A stretch of DNA of 50,543 nt from an uncultured Alteromonadaceae bacterium (GCA_950073835.1 CATMRP010000016.1:1-50543), one strand, 5' to 3'. Numbered from the stretch's first letter, positions 23,570 to 32,424 are shown. Translations and numbers: made by a program. The notes: generated by a model from the sequence alone, not told the origin.

Positions 23570-25045
23570 ATGACAGATAATCAACGCCTGTTGCTGGCCA
23601 TTGCCCTGTGCCTGGTTTATTGCGCTTGGGTAGGCTTTATGATTTTTAGCCATTACGCCCGGCAACGAGACCGGCGACATGTGGCCTCCGGCGCTTTTAT
23701 TGTGGCTTACGCCAGCCAAACCGGCACGGCAAAACAGTGGGCCGAATATCAGGCTGATTTGCTCGGCGCAGAGCGCCCGGTAAAAGTCATCGCCCTGAAT
23801 GACCTGGCCATTGATACTTTGCGAAAAGCACGCGATGCACTGTTTGTAGTGAGTACCTATGGTGATGGCGAGCCACCGGATAACGGCCGGCGTTTTTACC
23901 GGGCGTTGCAACAGCATAATAAACAGCACAACAGCGCATTACTGCAACCTCTTTCATATCGGATAATCGCGCTGGGTGACAGTCAGTATCCGGCGTTTTG
24001 TGCATTTGGTGAGCAACTCGATGACGCACTACAACAATCCGGTGCCACGGCCATCGCTGCTCTCAAAAAAGTCGACCGGGCTCAGTCGCAGCCCTCGTCG
24101 AGTGAGACTTTTGAGCGGGCTGAGAGTGCTCTTAGGGCGAATACCTGGCGGGTTACCACCCAACAGCAAATCAACCGGGCAGACCGCCGGGAACTCTTCA
24201 TGGTGACGCTGAATGCCGTTCAGGCGCTGCCCACTTGGCAGGCCGGTGATATCCTTGACGTGCGGCCCCATAACGATGGAGCAGCCATGGCTGAATGGCT
24301 TCAAAAGCATGATCTTAGCCCGGATACAATCATTGCCGTAAAGGGTACGCCAACCCCGCTTGCGCAGGTGTTGCAAACCCGCCAACTGACTGATTTACCT
24401 GCATCAGGGAACGCTGAACAACACATTTTGCGCATGCCTTTGTTACCTTTGCGCAGTTACAGCATTGCTTCTGTCCCTGAAGAAGGGCAGCTTAAACTGA
24501 TTGTCAGAAAACAATATCACCCGGATGGCACGCCAGGTATTGGCTCCGGCTGGCTGACAACTTATGCGGGCGATAAAGAGCCGTTTTGTGCCTACGTGAA
24601 GGACAATCCGCTGTGTCATATTGCACAACATGACGTGCCGCTGGTGCTCATTGGTGCGGGTAGTGGCCTGGCGGGGATCCGGGCCCAACTGGCGAAACGC
24701 TACTACACTAACAGTAACGCTGATATCTGGTTAATTTATGGTGAGCAATCGCCGCAACTGGATAATGTTATCCCTGCCGCCATTGATGTATGGCAAGCTA
24801 AATTCGCCCGGCTAAACATTCAGCACGCCTATTCGCGGGGCGAACCCAGGCAGTATGTTCAGGATATAGTGGTAGCGGCAGCCGAAGAATTGCAAAACTT
24901 TATCGACCGGGGAGCGCATATTTATGTATGTGGCAGCCACCAGGGGATGGGGCAGGCAGTGCACCAAACGCTAACTGAAGTACTCGGTGACGATGCATTA
25001 ATGCAGCTAATCGATGAGCAGCGCTATCACCGTGATACCTATTAA
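23570..25045 (+). CDS. Membrane-anchored flavodoxin/FAD/NADPH reductase
   Basis: A 491-residue reductase with one N-terminal membrane helix (about residues 7-27). A flavodoxin domain follows (AYASQTGTAKQWAE, FVVSTYGDGEPPDNG, ALGDSQYPAFCAFG; about 43-190), then a ferredoxin-reductase module with FAD motif RSYSIAS, NADPH-binding GAGSGLAGIRAQL, and a terminal CGS...RYHRDTY. The order resembles the CysJ or cytochrome P450 reductase type, truncated in the connecting domain. Electrons from NADPH would pass through FAD and FMN to a membrane partner, probably the PepSY protein just upstream, with ferric-siderophore reduction as the likely task. Confidence 0.9.
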   Translation: MTDNQRLLLAIALCLVYCAWVGFMIFSHYARQRDRRHVASGAFIVAYASQTGTAKQWAEYQADLLGAERPVKVIALNDLAIDTLRKARDALFVVSTYGDGEPPDNGRRFYRALQQHNKQHNSALLQPLSYRIIALGDSQYPAFCAFGEQLDDALQQSGATAIAALKKVDRAQSQPSSSETFERAESALRANTWRVTTQQQINRADRRELFMVTLNAVQALPTWQAGDILDVRPHNDGAAMAEWLQKHDLSPDTIIAVKGTPTPLAQVLQTRQLTDLPASGNAEQHILRMPLLPLRSYSIASVPEEGQLKLIVRKQYHPDGTPGIGSGWLTTYAGDKEPFCAYVKDNPLCHIAQHDVPLVLIGAGSGLAGIRAQLAKRYYTNSNADIWLIYGEQSPQLDNVIPAAIDVWQAKFARLNIQHAYSRGEPRQYVQDIVVAAAEELQNFIDRGAHIYVCGSHQGMGQAVHQTLTEVLGDDALMQLIDEQRYHRDTY

Positions 25046-25198
25046 GGCGCAGCTCACAATGCGCTCGTGTGGCGGCACTTACAGTAAATACTATTCAGGC
25101 AGTAGTTCATAAGTAGTAGAGATGCGACTTAAGGGATAATGTTAATCCATTAGGCCGGGTGGTACATATAGACTCATTTAACAGATGAGAGTATGTCT

Positions 25199-25639
25199 AT
25201 GAAAAAGTGTTTAGCCTTTTTGTTAGTAGCCTTTAGCAGTTTTACCCTGGCTGATGAGTGCGCAGTAACCATCGAAAGTAATGATATGATGCAGTTCAAC
25301 ATAAAAGAAATGTCTGTGCCTGCCTCTTGCGATACCTTTGCGGTAACACTGAAACATACCGGACAGTTGGATAAAAAATACATGGGCCACAATTGGGTGT
25401 TATCCACTACTGCCGACGCTCAGGAAATCGTTAACGGGGCTCTGAAAGCAGGCCCGGATAACAATTACCTGCCACCAGGTGATGAGCGTATTATCGCAGC
25501 CACCAAAATTATTGGCGGCGGAGAGCAGGACACCATTACGGTAGATGTTGCCGGGTTAACTGCCGGTGAAGACTACACCTTCTTTTGTTCATTCCCTGGC
25601 CACTTTGCCATCATGAAGGGTGCATTTATCATTAACTGA
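25199..25639 (+). CDS. azu: Azurin, type 1 blue copper protein
   Basis: A 146-residue periplasmic electron carrier. After a signal peptide (about residues 1-18) the mature start DECAVTIESNDMMQFN closely follows azurin. The copper ligands are His64 (MGHNW), Cys130 (FFCSFPGH), His135 and the axial Met139; the disulfide pair Cys21/Cys44 keeps the azurin spacing. The ATG at 25199 has GAGAG 8 bases upstream, while the one two codons earlier has too little room. Azurin could accept electrons from c-type cytochromes in alcohol oxidation or defend against oxidative or copper stress. It is monocistronic, with a hairpin after it. Confidence 0.97.
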   Translation: MKKCLAFLLVAFSSFTLADECAVTIESNDMMQFNIKEMSVPASCDTFAVTLKHTGQLDKKYMGHNWVLSTTADAQEIVNGALKAGPDNNYLPPGDERIIAATKIIGGGEQDTITVDVAGLTAGEDYTFFCSFPGHFAIMKGAFIIN

Positions 25640-25647
25640 GCCTTCCT

Positions 25648-25681
25648 CGGCTAATCGCCCGGCGCTTAGGGCGGTTAGCTG
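25648..25681 (+). terminator. Long stem-loop after azurin
   Basis: A 13-bp stem CGGCTAATCGCCC (25648-25660) pairs with GGGCGGTTAGCTG (25669-25681) with two G-T pairs around an 8-base loop. It starts 9 bases after the azurin stop. There is no good T-run, so termination strength is uncertain. Confidence 0.55.
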
Positions 25682-26035
25682 AATACCTGCATGCCTTCTG
25701 TTACCTGCCAAGTGCTGGCAAGTATCGTCCACAGTGGATTTGCTTACGCTGGTGCACCTTCTTTTGTGTATAAACCAGCTCTCATTTATTTCTCCAGGTT
25801 GACTCATCAACCACTACCTTTATTGTTGATATTCATCACAATTTCAGCTTGTTACCGTACTGACAGCATACCAGGTGGCTGCTAAACTACAGATAGGTGC
25901 TGAGTTGAGTCCAGCAGTTTTTTACTCGCAAAGCGTGTACTTTGGTTTATGATGGCTGCAGTCAGTTATCACTAGCTGATCAAGCCTCGTCAGTCGCGAA
26001 GATTACCAGGGTTTAAGGAAATTAAAGGTGTCCAT
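25682..26035. other. 354-base gap without a recognisable gene
   Basis: Short frames exist here but none has a plausible start site, conserved motif or codon pattern. The only signal is the ribosome-site-like AAAGGTG just before the DUF454 gene start at 26036. Confidence 0.4.
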
Positions 26036-26431
26036 GTGAGTGAGCCAAAATGTTGTAATCCTTCCCGCCTGTCAGTGATGCGTCTTGTTTGGTTGTTACT
26101 GGGCGTATCCAGTGTGGTTTTAGGAGTTGTTGGTGCGGTATTGCCCCTATTGCCTACGGTACCTTTTATGTTACTGGCGGCGTACTGTTTTGCCCGCTCC
26201 TCCAACCGCGCCCATAACTGGTTAGTCAATCATCGGGTCTTCGGCACAGCAATAGCAGACTGGCAACGCAGCGGTGCCATTAGTCTTGCTGCAAAATACG
26301 CTGCCACAGTCTCTGTGGTTGTGGTATATGCCATTTCCATATTGATGGATTTACGTCCGTCACTCCTTATCATCCAGGGGATTACGCTGGCTGCCGTGAT
26401 GCTATTTATCTGGAGCCGACCACATCACTAG
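26036..26431 (+). CDS. DUF454 (YbaN-like) membrane protein
   Basis: A 131-residue protein with an N-terminal CC motif and about three membrane segments. RLVWLLLGVSSVVLGVVGAVLPLLPTVPFMLLAAYCFARSS spans the first two, and SLAAKYAATVSVVVVYAIS and LLIIQGITLAAVMLFIW follow. The PLLPTVPFxLLAAxCFARSS signature is the DUF454 hallmark. Starts at a GTG preceded by AAAGGTG. Family members often sit near heme or iron genes but lack a known function; the next gene here is a heme-oxygenase-like monooxygenase. Confidence 0.88.
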   Translation: MSEPKCCNPSRLSVMRLVWLLLGVSSVVLGVVGAVLPLLPTVPFMLLAAYCFARSSNRAHNWLVNHRVFGTAIADWQRSGAISLAAKYAATVSVVVVYAISILMDLRPSLLIIQGITLAAVMLFIWSRPHH

Positions 26432-26623
26432 CTGGTCTGGTACTTGAGAGCGCAGAAGCAGGTAGTCAAAGATACGCGGTTCAACAATGCACAGCGTTAT
26501 TCGTCGGTCATCATTTCAGCCAGATTCTGTTATTTTAGCGTTGGTTTGTGATTCAAAATGGTGGTTATGCCGCAGGAGGCCTGTGGCCACGTAATTCGGT
26601 ATTTTAATGAAAAGGGCAGTCAA

Positions 26624-26926
26624 ATGTTTATTGCAATGAATCGATTTAAGGTGAAGACAGGCAGTGAAGCGGCTTTTATCGACATGTGGCGACAGCGGGA
26701 AAGCTACCTGGATGACGTGCCGGGATTTACAGCGTTCCATTTACTGCAAGGCGCAACACAAGAAGATTATACTTTGTTTGCAACCCATGTGTGCTGGGAC
26801 GATAGAGCCAGTTTCGATAACTGGGTAAAGTCTGACGCGTTCAGGAAGGCCCATGCTGGTGCTGGTCAGTCCCGTGACTTTTACGCCGGCCCGCCGCGAC
26901 TGGAGATGTTTGACGCAGTATTTTGA
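26624..26926 (+). CDS. Antibiotic-biosynthesis-type monooxygenase, possible heme-degrading enzyme
   Basis: A 100-residue single-domain ABM protein from the ATG at 26624 (AAGGG about 8 bases upstream). NRFKVKTGSEAAFIDMWRQRESYLDDVPGFTAFHLLQG and YTLFATHVCWDDRASFDNWVKSDAFRKAH are the strand-helix pattern of the ABM dimer. The ending SDAFRKAHAGA resembles HmoA/IsdG-like heme monooxygenases, where a conserved Asn/Trp/His near FxxH acts on heme. With DUF454 next to it and iron genes around, heme iron release is the best guess; quinol monooxygenase is the alternative. Confidence 0.82.
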   Translation: MFIAMNRFKVKTGSEAAFIDMWRQRESYLDDVPGFTAFHLLQGATQEDYTLFATHVCWDDRASFDNWVKSDAFRKAHAGAGQSRDFYAGPPRLEMFDAVF

Positions 26927-26990
26927 CTGTGTTTTAACATGCGGCGAGCGGGCCGGGAAAGGTCACCGTATTGTTAACTGACTGTACCCA

Positions 26991-28379
26991 TTACAAAGTG
27001 TTGTCGGTGAGTTTTCTGGGATCGAGCAGCTTCGTTAACTCTGCTCGTGAAAGGTCGGTCATTTCATCTGCGACATCGATAATTGGACGCTTGTCTTTAT
27101 AGGCCTGCTTGGCAATTTCTGCGGCCTTGTTGTAACCGATGATCGGGTTGAGCGCGGTGACCAGTATAGGGTTTTTATCCAGCGCCGCTTCAAGGTTGTC
27201 GTTTAATACCTCAAAGCCACTGATAGCACTGTCTGCCAGCAGTGAGGCACTGTTGGCTATCAGAGTACAACTGTTCAGCAGGTTGTTAGCAATCATGGGG
27301 AGCATCACATTCAGTTCAAAGTTACCCGACTGGCCGCCTACCGTGATGGCAGTATCGTTACCCATCACCTGGGCTGCCGCCATAGTGACAGCTTCAGGAA
27401 TAACCGGGTTAACCTTACCAGGCATAATAGATGAACCGGGTTGCAGGGCAGGCAAAGCGATTTCACCGAGACCGGCCAAGGGGCCAGAGTTCATCCAGCG
27501 CAAGTCGTTGGCTATTTTCATTAAACTCACCGCGGTTGACTTAAGTAAACCAGACAAGGTGACTGCAGTATCCTGAGAAGCGATTAGTGCAAAGAAGTTG
27601 TCTGCCGGTTGGAAAGGGATCCCGGTAAGTTCTGTCAGCGCCTGATTAAACGAAAACGAAAAGTCTGGATGCGCATTTATACCGGTGCCCACTGCGGTGC
27701 CACCCAGGGCCAAGGTCTGAATTGCCGGCTGGTGGGCATTTAACGTTTTAATCTGCTGGCATATCTGTGCCTGCCAACCGGATAAACTCTGTTCCATGCG
27801 AACCGGCATGGCATCCATCAAGTGGGTTCGGCCGGTTTTACAGACATCTTTTACTTCACTGGCTTTCCTGCCAATTACGCTGTACAGATGACTCAGTGCC
27901 GGCAGTAACTCCTGTTTAAGGGCAATCGCTGCGCTTACGTGAATGGTGGTGGGGATAATATCATTACTACTTTGACCGTAATTAACATGATCATTGGGGT
28001 GTATAGCCTTACCTGACTGTTGACTGGCCAGGTTGGCGATCACCTCGTTGGCATTCATATTGGTGCTGGTGCCTGAGCCGGTCTGAAATACGTCAACCGG
28101 GAAATGAACCATCAGTTGCTTGTCGCTAAGCAGTTGATCGCAGGCTTTGCCAATGGCGTGGCCAATGTCCTGGTTTAGTGTGCCCAATGAGACATTAGCC
28201 TGCGCTGCTGCTTTTTTTACCGTGATCAACGATCTGATAAAAGCCTCTGGCATGGCTTGGTCACTCATGGGGAAATTATTTACTGCCCGCTGGGTCTGGG
28301 CACCATACAGTGCGTCGGCTGGCACTGCGAGTTCGCCCATACTGTCCTTTTCGATTCTTGTTTCAGTTGGTGTATTCAT
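26991..28379 (-). CDS. fumC: Fumarate hydratase class II, iron-independent
   Basis: A 462-residue tetrameric fumarase converting fumarate to malate in the TCA cycle without an Fe-S cluster. The family signature GSSIMPGKVNP (about residues 318-328) and the earlier GSGTSTNMNANEV and THLMDAMPVRMEQ motifs carry the active-site residues. Replacing the iron enzymes with FumC is a standard iron-sparing response, and the gene lies 15 bases after a small gene whose promoter has a Fur-like box. This recalls the Pseudomonas fagA-fumC-sodA operon, although no sodA is seen here. Confidence 0.97.
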   Translation of the reverse strand: MNTPTETRIEKDSMGELAVPADALYGAQTQRAVNNFPMSDQAMPEAFIRSLITVKKAAAQANVSLGTLNQDIGHAIGKACDQLLSDKQLMVHFPVDVFQTGSGTSTNMNANEVIANLASQQSGKAIHPNDHVNYGQSSNDIIPTTIHVSAAIALKQELLPALSHLYSVIGRKASEVKDVCKTGRTHLMDAMPVRMEQSLSGWQAQICQQIKTLNAHQPAIQTLALGGTAVGTGINAHPDFSFSFNQALTELTGIPFQPADNFFALIASQDTAVTLSGLLKSTAVSLMKIANDLRWMNSGPLAGLGEIALPALQPGSSIMPGKVNPVIPEAVTMAAAQVMGNDTAITVGGQSGNFELNVMLPMIANNLLNSCTLIANSASLLADSAISGFEVLNDNLEAALDKNPILVTALNPIIGYNKAAEIAKQAYKDKRPIIDVADEMTDLSRAELTKLLDPRKLTDNTL

Positions 28380-28394
28380 GATTGATGTCCTTGG

Positions 28395-28760
28395 TTAAAA
28401 GAATGTCGGCGTGAGCAGCCTGAACTGAAGACTAAACTGCCTCACTCGATAGTGATCACTGGCTGTTGTACTTGTCTTTTCGGCCCTTAGCAGAGGCCGG
28501 TAAATCTGGTCGAGACACAGGTGACGCCAGTTGAGCGCTACCTGGTGGTCGCAGGCTGTCTCGAGCAAAAGCGACGCACAGGCCAGCAAGATACGAATTT
28601 TCTCGGACGATGCCTCAGCAGCGTCTGCACTGTCGAGGGCTAAGTTTATATAGTGTTGGAGGAGCTCTGGATCATCCGGGCTGCATCCGGTTCTGATTTG
28701 TTGTTGCAGATTTGTTGAGCCTTTAAGCATCATTGCAAATGCGGGAGTCATGCCCATCAT
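28395..28760 (-). CDS. Small protein upstream of fumC, FagA position
   Basis: A 121-residue protein I cannot place in a family. It is helical and cysteine-containing (GCSPDD, LLACASLLLETACD, HLCLDQIYRPLL). It has no signal peptide. It is co-transcribed with fumC (15-base gap) and lies immediately after a Fur-like box, the place that fagA occupies in Pseudomonas. Homology to FagA cannot be judged here. The gene divergent from it encodes another unknown helical protein, so the box could serve both. Confidence 0.65.
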   Translation of the reverse strand: MMGMTPAFAMMLKGSTNLQQQIRTGCSPDDPELLQHYINLALDSADAAEASSEKIRILLACASLLLETACDHQVALNWRHLCLDQIYRPLLRAEKTSTTASDHYRVRQFSLQFRLLTPTFF

Positions 28761-28794
28761 CGTTTTAGTCCATTGAATTTAATTTCATGCTAAT

Positions 28795-28813
28795 GCAAAT
28801 AATTATCATTTGC
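28795..28813. promoter_or_regulatory. Fur-box-like site between divergent iron genes
   Basis: GCAAATAATTATCATTTGC is a near-palindrome matching the Fur consensus at 13 of 19 positions. It lies 35 bases from the start of the FagA-position gene and about 45 bases from the gene at 28858. Confidence 0.65.
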
Positions 28814-28857
28814 AATGATGTGAGATTCGGGTATGGTTAAGTCAGGAGGACATGCCA

Positions 28858-29247
28858 ATGGAAATTTCTTTTTTATGTGCCAAACATGCAGACTGGGTTT
28901 ATAGCCATCCACTCGAAGCGGTCAATTTTTTAGCCAGGGATGAGTTTCAGGGGACTACCTTGTTTTACGATGGCGAGTATCGGGAGTGCTTACCTTATTT
29001 AGGTTGTGCTTTTGATATCACCGCTATTTTGCTTGAGGTAGATGAAGGTCAGAATCCACTATTTATCGAAAAAGCCTTTGCTCTGTCGAGTTTAATTTGC
29101 GATGCCTATAAGGCGCTTGGTCTTTTAGAATATCAAACTGCTATGCAGCGCCGGGTAGCCGACTTAGTGATTGCACTGAGTTATCAGCAATCGGCGGCTG
29201 TGCAATCCAGACATGCTGTTTTCGAGGTTAGCACCAGCAAACACTAA
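28858..29247 (+). CDS. Unknown helical protein, Fur-box-adjacent
   Basis: A 129-residue soluble protein without recognised motifs. It begins MEISFLCAKHADWVYSHPLE and appears largely helical, with LSSLICDAYKALGLLEYQTAMQRRVADLVIALSYQQ at the C-terminal half. The ATG at 28858 is chosen over that at 28852 since AGGAGGA lies 7 bases before it. It starts a four-gene block ending with a TonB receptor and is divergent from the FagA-position gene. A TPR-like or helical-repeat regulator is possible; function is not known. Confidence 0.7.
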   Translation: MEISFLCAKHADWVYSHPLEAVNFLARDEFQGTTLFYDGEYRECLPYLGCAFDITAILLEVDEGQNPLFIEKAFALSSLICDAYKALGLLEYQTAMQRRVADLVIALSYQQSAAVQSRHAVFEVSTSKH

Positions 29248-29260
29248 ATCGGAGGCAGGC

Positions 29261-29719
29261 ATGAGTCAGCTCGAAACAACCTATACAAAATGGCGAAAGG
29301 TTATTGCCACGGGCAATGATAATTTTGCCCTTCATCATACGCTGATAACCCTGGTGTATTACCTCAGAGCCATTGATTTAGCCGAGTTGTTGGTAAAATC
29401 GTGGCCCCTTTCCCATTGTGCCACCGATGCTCTGCTAATAAGTTACCAAAACCTTGCTGAGCTTTATGAGCGTGAGGGAAGTTTGCGCCTGGCCTGGCAA
29501 AACTTAGTTAATGTGAAACAACGACTGATAGCGCTGGCAGATAGATACAGCCAGGCGTCTGGTTTGGCATTGCGGTGTCAACAAGCCCACCGGCGATTAC
29601 ATCAGTTTGAATACGTACATGGTAGCTTCGGGAATACTACGGCAGCTCAAGCGCCTGAAATTCCTAGTCAGTATAATGACATTGTTTCAATTCACTTAGG
29701 GCAGCCGCTACGGAGATAA
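29261..29719 (+). CDS. Unknown helical protein in iron block
   Basis: A 152-residue soluble protein, mostly helical: KWRKVIATGNDNFALHHTLITLVYYLRAIDLAELLVKSW, then LISYQNLAELYEREGSLRLAWQNLVNVKQRLIALADRY. The spacing resembles two or three TPR-like helix pairs. It starts at the ATG at 29261, after GGAGG, 13 bases after the previous stop; the next gene follows within 2 bases, so the three are one operon. The pairing with the protein at 28858, which is of similar size and helical type, suggests the two may act as a complex. Confidence 0.68.
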   Translation: MSQLETTYTKWRKVIATGNDNFALHHTLITLVYYLRAIDLAELLVKSWPLSHCATDALLISYQNLAELYEREGSLRLAWQNLVNVKQRLIALADRYSQASGLALRCQQAHRRLHQFEYVHGSFGNTTAAQAPEIPSQYNDIVSIHLGQPLRR

Positions 29720-29721
29720 TC

Positions 29722-29931
29722 ATGCAACGTGTTTTTCTGCGTTTCTTATTTATCGCGCTTTTAACGCTAGGGATGAGTTTTGTTGCTCAGGCCCATGAAG
29801 GGCATGATCACAACCATTGGAGCAGCATGTTTGTTCATGCGTTACTGTTACTGTCGATGGCCGCATCCGGCCTGGCAATAGTGTTTGCTATCTATCGCGC
29901 AATCAGTCGCTGGCTGCCAGCGGGTAAATAA
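29722..29931 (+). CDS. Small membrane protein with HEGHDHNHW motif
   Basis: A 69-residue protein: signal-like hydrophobic N-terminus (VFLRFLFIALLTLGMSFVAQA), then AHEGHDHNHWSSMF and a second hydrophobic segment (VHALLLLSMAASGLAIVFAIYRAI). The HxGHDHxH patch right after the predicted cleavage point could bind a metal in the periplasm. The ATG follows GGAG by 6 bases. It is the last small gene before the TonB receptor at 30093, from which it is separated by 161 bases. Too short for homology-based naming. Confidence 0.7.
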   Translation: MQRVFLRFLFIALLTLGMSFVAQAHEGHDHNHWSSMFVHALLLLSMAASGLAIVFAIYRAISRWLPAGK

Positions 29932-30092
29932 CCGGCTGTCATTAGCCGTGGAAGGGTGAACCGGGTACAAAGTATTAGTCTGACAAACCAAAAAGTACCG
30001 CCTGATTGGGTTTTACAAGGGCTTGTAAAGGTCTATCATGAGCGACGGCCCAACCCGGGCTGCATTCAGTAAATCAAATAGACAGATGAGTC

Positions 30093-32192
30093 ATGACTAA
30101 GTTTTCCCAATCCGGTTGGTTGCCTGCATTCACCTTTTTGTCTTGCACTATTGGCGTGTCGTTTAGTACTAGTGTGCAATCTGCTGCAGACGCTTACCCC
30201 AGTGATATAGAACGGATAACCACCACAGGCTCCCGAATCGAAGCCGATAACAGCGATACACCAGTGATTACCAGCGCCGTTGGGGAGCAGGATATTAGCC
30301 TGGTGTCGCCCACCCATATCGAAGAAGTCCTTAAATTTATTGCCGGTGCACAGGTGCAACGAGGCAATGGTCAGGAATACCTGCCTGCGCTGCGCTCCCA
30401 GGTATTTAGCGGGGCAGGTGCCTGTGGTGGTTTGTTAACCGCTGAAGATGGTATTCCTCTGCGTGCGGCGGGTTTTTGTAATATTAATGAGTTATTTGAA
30501 GCTCATTCAGAAATGGCGGAACGGATAGAAGTGCTTAAAGGGCCGGGCTCGGCTTTGTATGGCTCGAATGCCGTGCATGGCGTGATTAATGTCATCACTC
30601 CAGACACTACTAATGGTGGTGGGTTGCTCGGGTATGACTATGGCTCATACGGGTATAACCGTATGAAGCTGCGCACTGGTTATCACTATGGTGATGGCGG
30701 TGTGGGGATTAACGCCAGCGTGACCCGCGACAATGGCTATCGTGTAGCGGAAGGACTCGATCAGGAAAAGCTCAACCTTCGTCATGAACATCTATTTTCC
30801 ACACTAACGCTGACGTCCGGCCTGACGTACACCAATCTGGAACAGGAAACGGCCGGCTATATCACCGGTACCGATGCTTATAAAGACGCTCAGCTGGCGC
30901 AGGGAAACGAAAATCCGGAAGCCTTTCGTAATGCCAGCTCGTTACGCCTGTGGTCCAAAGCGCTGTGGCAGTTAGCTAACGGTGATAAGTTATCGATTAC
31001 ACCGTACATTCGCGATCAGGATATGCAGTTTTTAATGCATTTTTTGCCAGGGCAACCTAGCGAAGAAAACAGCCAGCAGGGCGTGGGAGTGCAAACTTTA
31101 TGGACCCATAACGTCTCTGCCAGTGTTACCCTGAATACCGGAATTGATGCCGAGCAAACGGAGGGAAGTTTGTTGCAGTATCAGGAGCAGTCCACGATGG
31201 GGTCAGCCTTTTTGGTTGAAACCATTCCGGCTGGCAAACACTACGACTATGACGTAGATGCTGCACAAATTGCTGCGTTTAGTGAGCTGGTGTGGCGCAA
31301 TAATAACTGGTTACTTAGCGCCGGGCTTCGCTACGAGTACATGCATTATGACTATACCAATAATATGAATTCGGGGCGGTTAAGAGAAGATGGCACAGCC
31401 TGCGGCATGGGTGGCTGTCGGTACTCGCGACCGCCGAGCAGTGAAGACAGCTTCACGAATGCCTCGCCAAAATTTGGCGCCACTTATCTGTATTCTGACA
31501 ATACACAGTTTTACGCAAACTATTCACTTGGCTATCGCGCTCCTCAGGCCACCGAACTGTACCGCTTGCAGCGTGCTCAGCAGGTGGCGGATCTCAATTC
31601 GGAAGAAGTGCGTAATGTGGAGTTTGGGGTAAAGGGTAATTATCCGGGCTTAAGCTATACTCTCGCAGCCTATTACATGGATAAAGACAACTTTATTTTT
31701 CGCGACAGTAACTTCTTTAATGTTAATGACGGCCAATCCCGACATACCGGGGTAGAACTGGAATTACGCTGGCAGGCCAGTCAGAATTTGGATATTGCAG
31801 TGGCGGCGACCCTGGCAAGCCACACTTACCGCTATAATCAGGAACTGGGTGGCATCAATATAAATGGTAACGACATAGATACTGCGCCGAACACCATGGC
31901 GGATGTACGCATAGGCTATAATTTCACGCCACAACTGCGCGCCGAACTAGAATTAAACCACGTTGGCGAGTACTACACCGACCCGGAGAATCTGCACGAG
32001 TACGAAGGCCATGAATTAGTGAACTTGCGTACCTCCTGGCAGTTAACGCCTGAGCTCACACTGTATGCCAGAGTGAACAACCTGCTCGATACCGCCTACG
32101 CCGAACGCGCCGATTTCACGTCGTTTGGTGGCGATCGCTATTTTCCGGGCAGACCACGTAATTATATGTTGAGTGCCACCTACAGCTGGTAA
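30093..32192 (+). CDS. TonB-dependent receptor with plug cysteine pair
   Basis: A 699-residue outer-membrane receptor. The signal peptide ends near SVQSAAD; RITTTGSRIEADNSDTP includes the TonB-box region. The plug (about residues 50-175) has an unusual conserved cysteine pair, GAGACGGLLTAEDGIPLRAAGFCNINELFE, and the standard IEVLKGPGSALYGSNAVHGVINV. The barrel has a second cysteine cluster (TACGMGGCRYS) and ends MLSATYSW. Substrate is not known. The preceding genes form a small iron-associated operon, but no Fur box was seen directly before this gene. A tandem REP repeat begins at its stop codon. Confidence 0.9.
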   Translation: MTKFSQSGWLPAFTFLSCTIGVSFSTSVQSAADAYPSDIERITTTGSRIEADNSDTPVITSAVGEQDISLVSPTHIEEVLKFIAGAQVQRGNGQEYLPALRSQVFSGAGACGGLLTAEDGIPLRAAGFCNINELFEAHSEMAERIEVLKGPGSALYGSNAVHGVINVITPDTTNGGGLLGYDYGSYGYNRMKLRTGYHYGDGGVGINASVTRDNGYRVAEGLDQEKLNLRHEHLFSTLTLTSGLTYTNLEQETAGYITGTDAYKDAQLAQGNENPEAFRNASSLRLWSKALWQLANGDKLSITPYIRDQDMQFLMHFLPGQPSEENSQQGVGVQTLWTHNVSASVTLNTGIDAEQTEGSLLQYQEQSTMGSAFLVETIPAGKHYDYDVDAAQIAAFSELVWRNNNWLLSAGLRYEYMHYDYTNNMNSGRLREDGTACGMGGCRYSRPPSSEDSFTNASPKFGATYLYSDNTQFYANYSLGYRAPQATELYRLQRAQQVADLNSEEVRNVEFGVKGNYPGLSYTLAAYYMDKDNFIFRDSNFFNVNDGQSRHTGVELELRWQASQNLDIAVAATLASHTYRYNQELGGININGNDIDTAPNTMADVRIGYNFTPQLRAELELNHVGEYYTDPENLHEYEGHELVNLRTSWQLTPELTLYARVNNLLDTAYAERADFTSFGGDRYFPGRPRNYMLSATYSW

Positions 32193-32291
32193 AAAAATAA
32201 TGGGGTCAGAGTACTTTATTTGGCCCCTACCGCTGCCCCTTAAAAAATAATGGGGTCAGAGTACTTTATTTGGCCCCTACCGCTGCCCCTT
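32192..32291 (+). repeat. Two identical 50-bp direct repeats with REP core
   Basis: Units 32192-32241 and 32242-32291 are identical. Each begins AAAAAATAATGGGGTCAGAG and ends CCCCTACCGCTGCCCCTT; GGGGTC and GGCCCC can pair within each unit. The first begins at the TonB receptor stop codon. No spacer separates the units, so this is not a CRISPR. Confidence 0.92.
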
Positions 32292-32424
32292 CGATTAGTT
32301 GTTATAAAAATCACCAGCCAAATCGCCCAACTAAGCTGTTCTGACGAACAGTTTTGCCGGGTACAGGATTGTTGTTGTTCAGTTGCTGAATAAGATATCA
32401 GCAGACTCACAAGATGGCAGAACA

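Noticed and set aside
25691-25885. 64-codon plus-strand frame after azurin
   Set aside because: No ribosome site, no motif and it starts next to the azurin hairpin; treated as chance.
32192-32291. Possible CRISPR array
   Set aside because: Only two units, placed head to tail without spacers, and with the REP motif shared with palindromes elsewhere.
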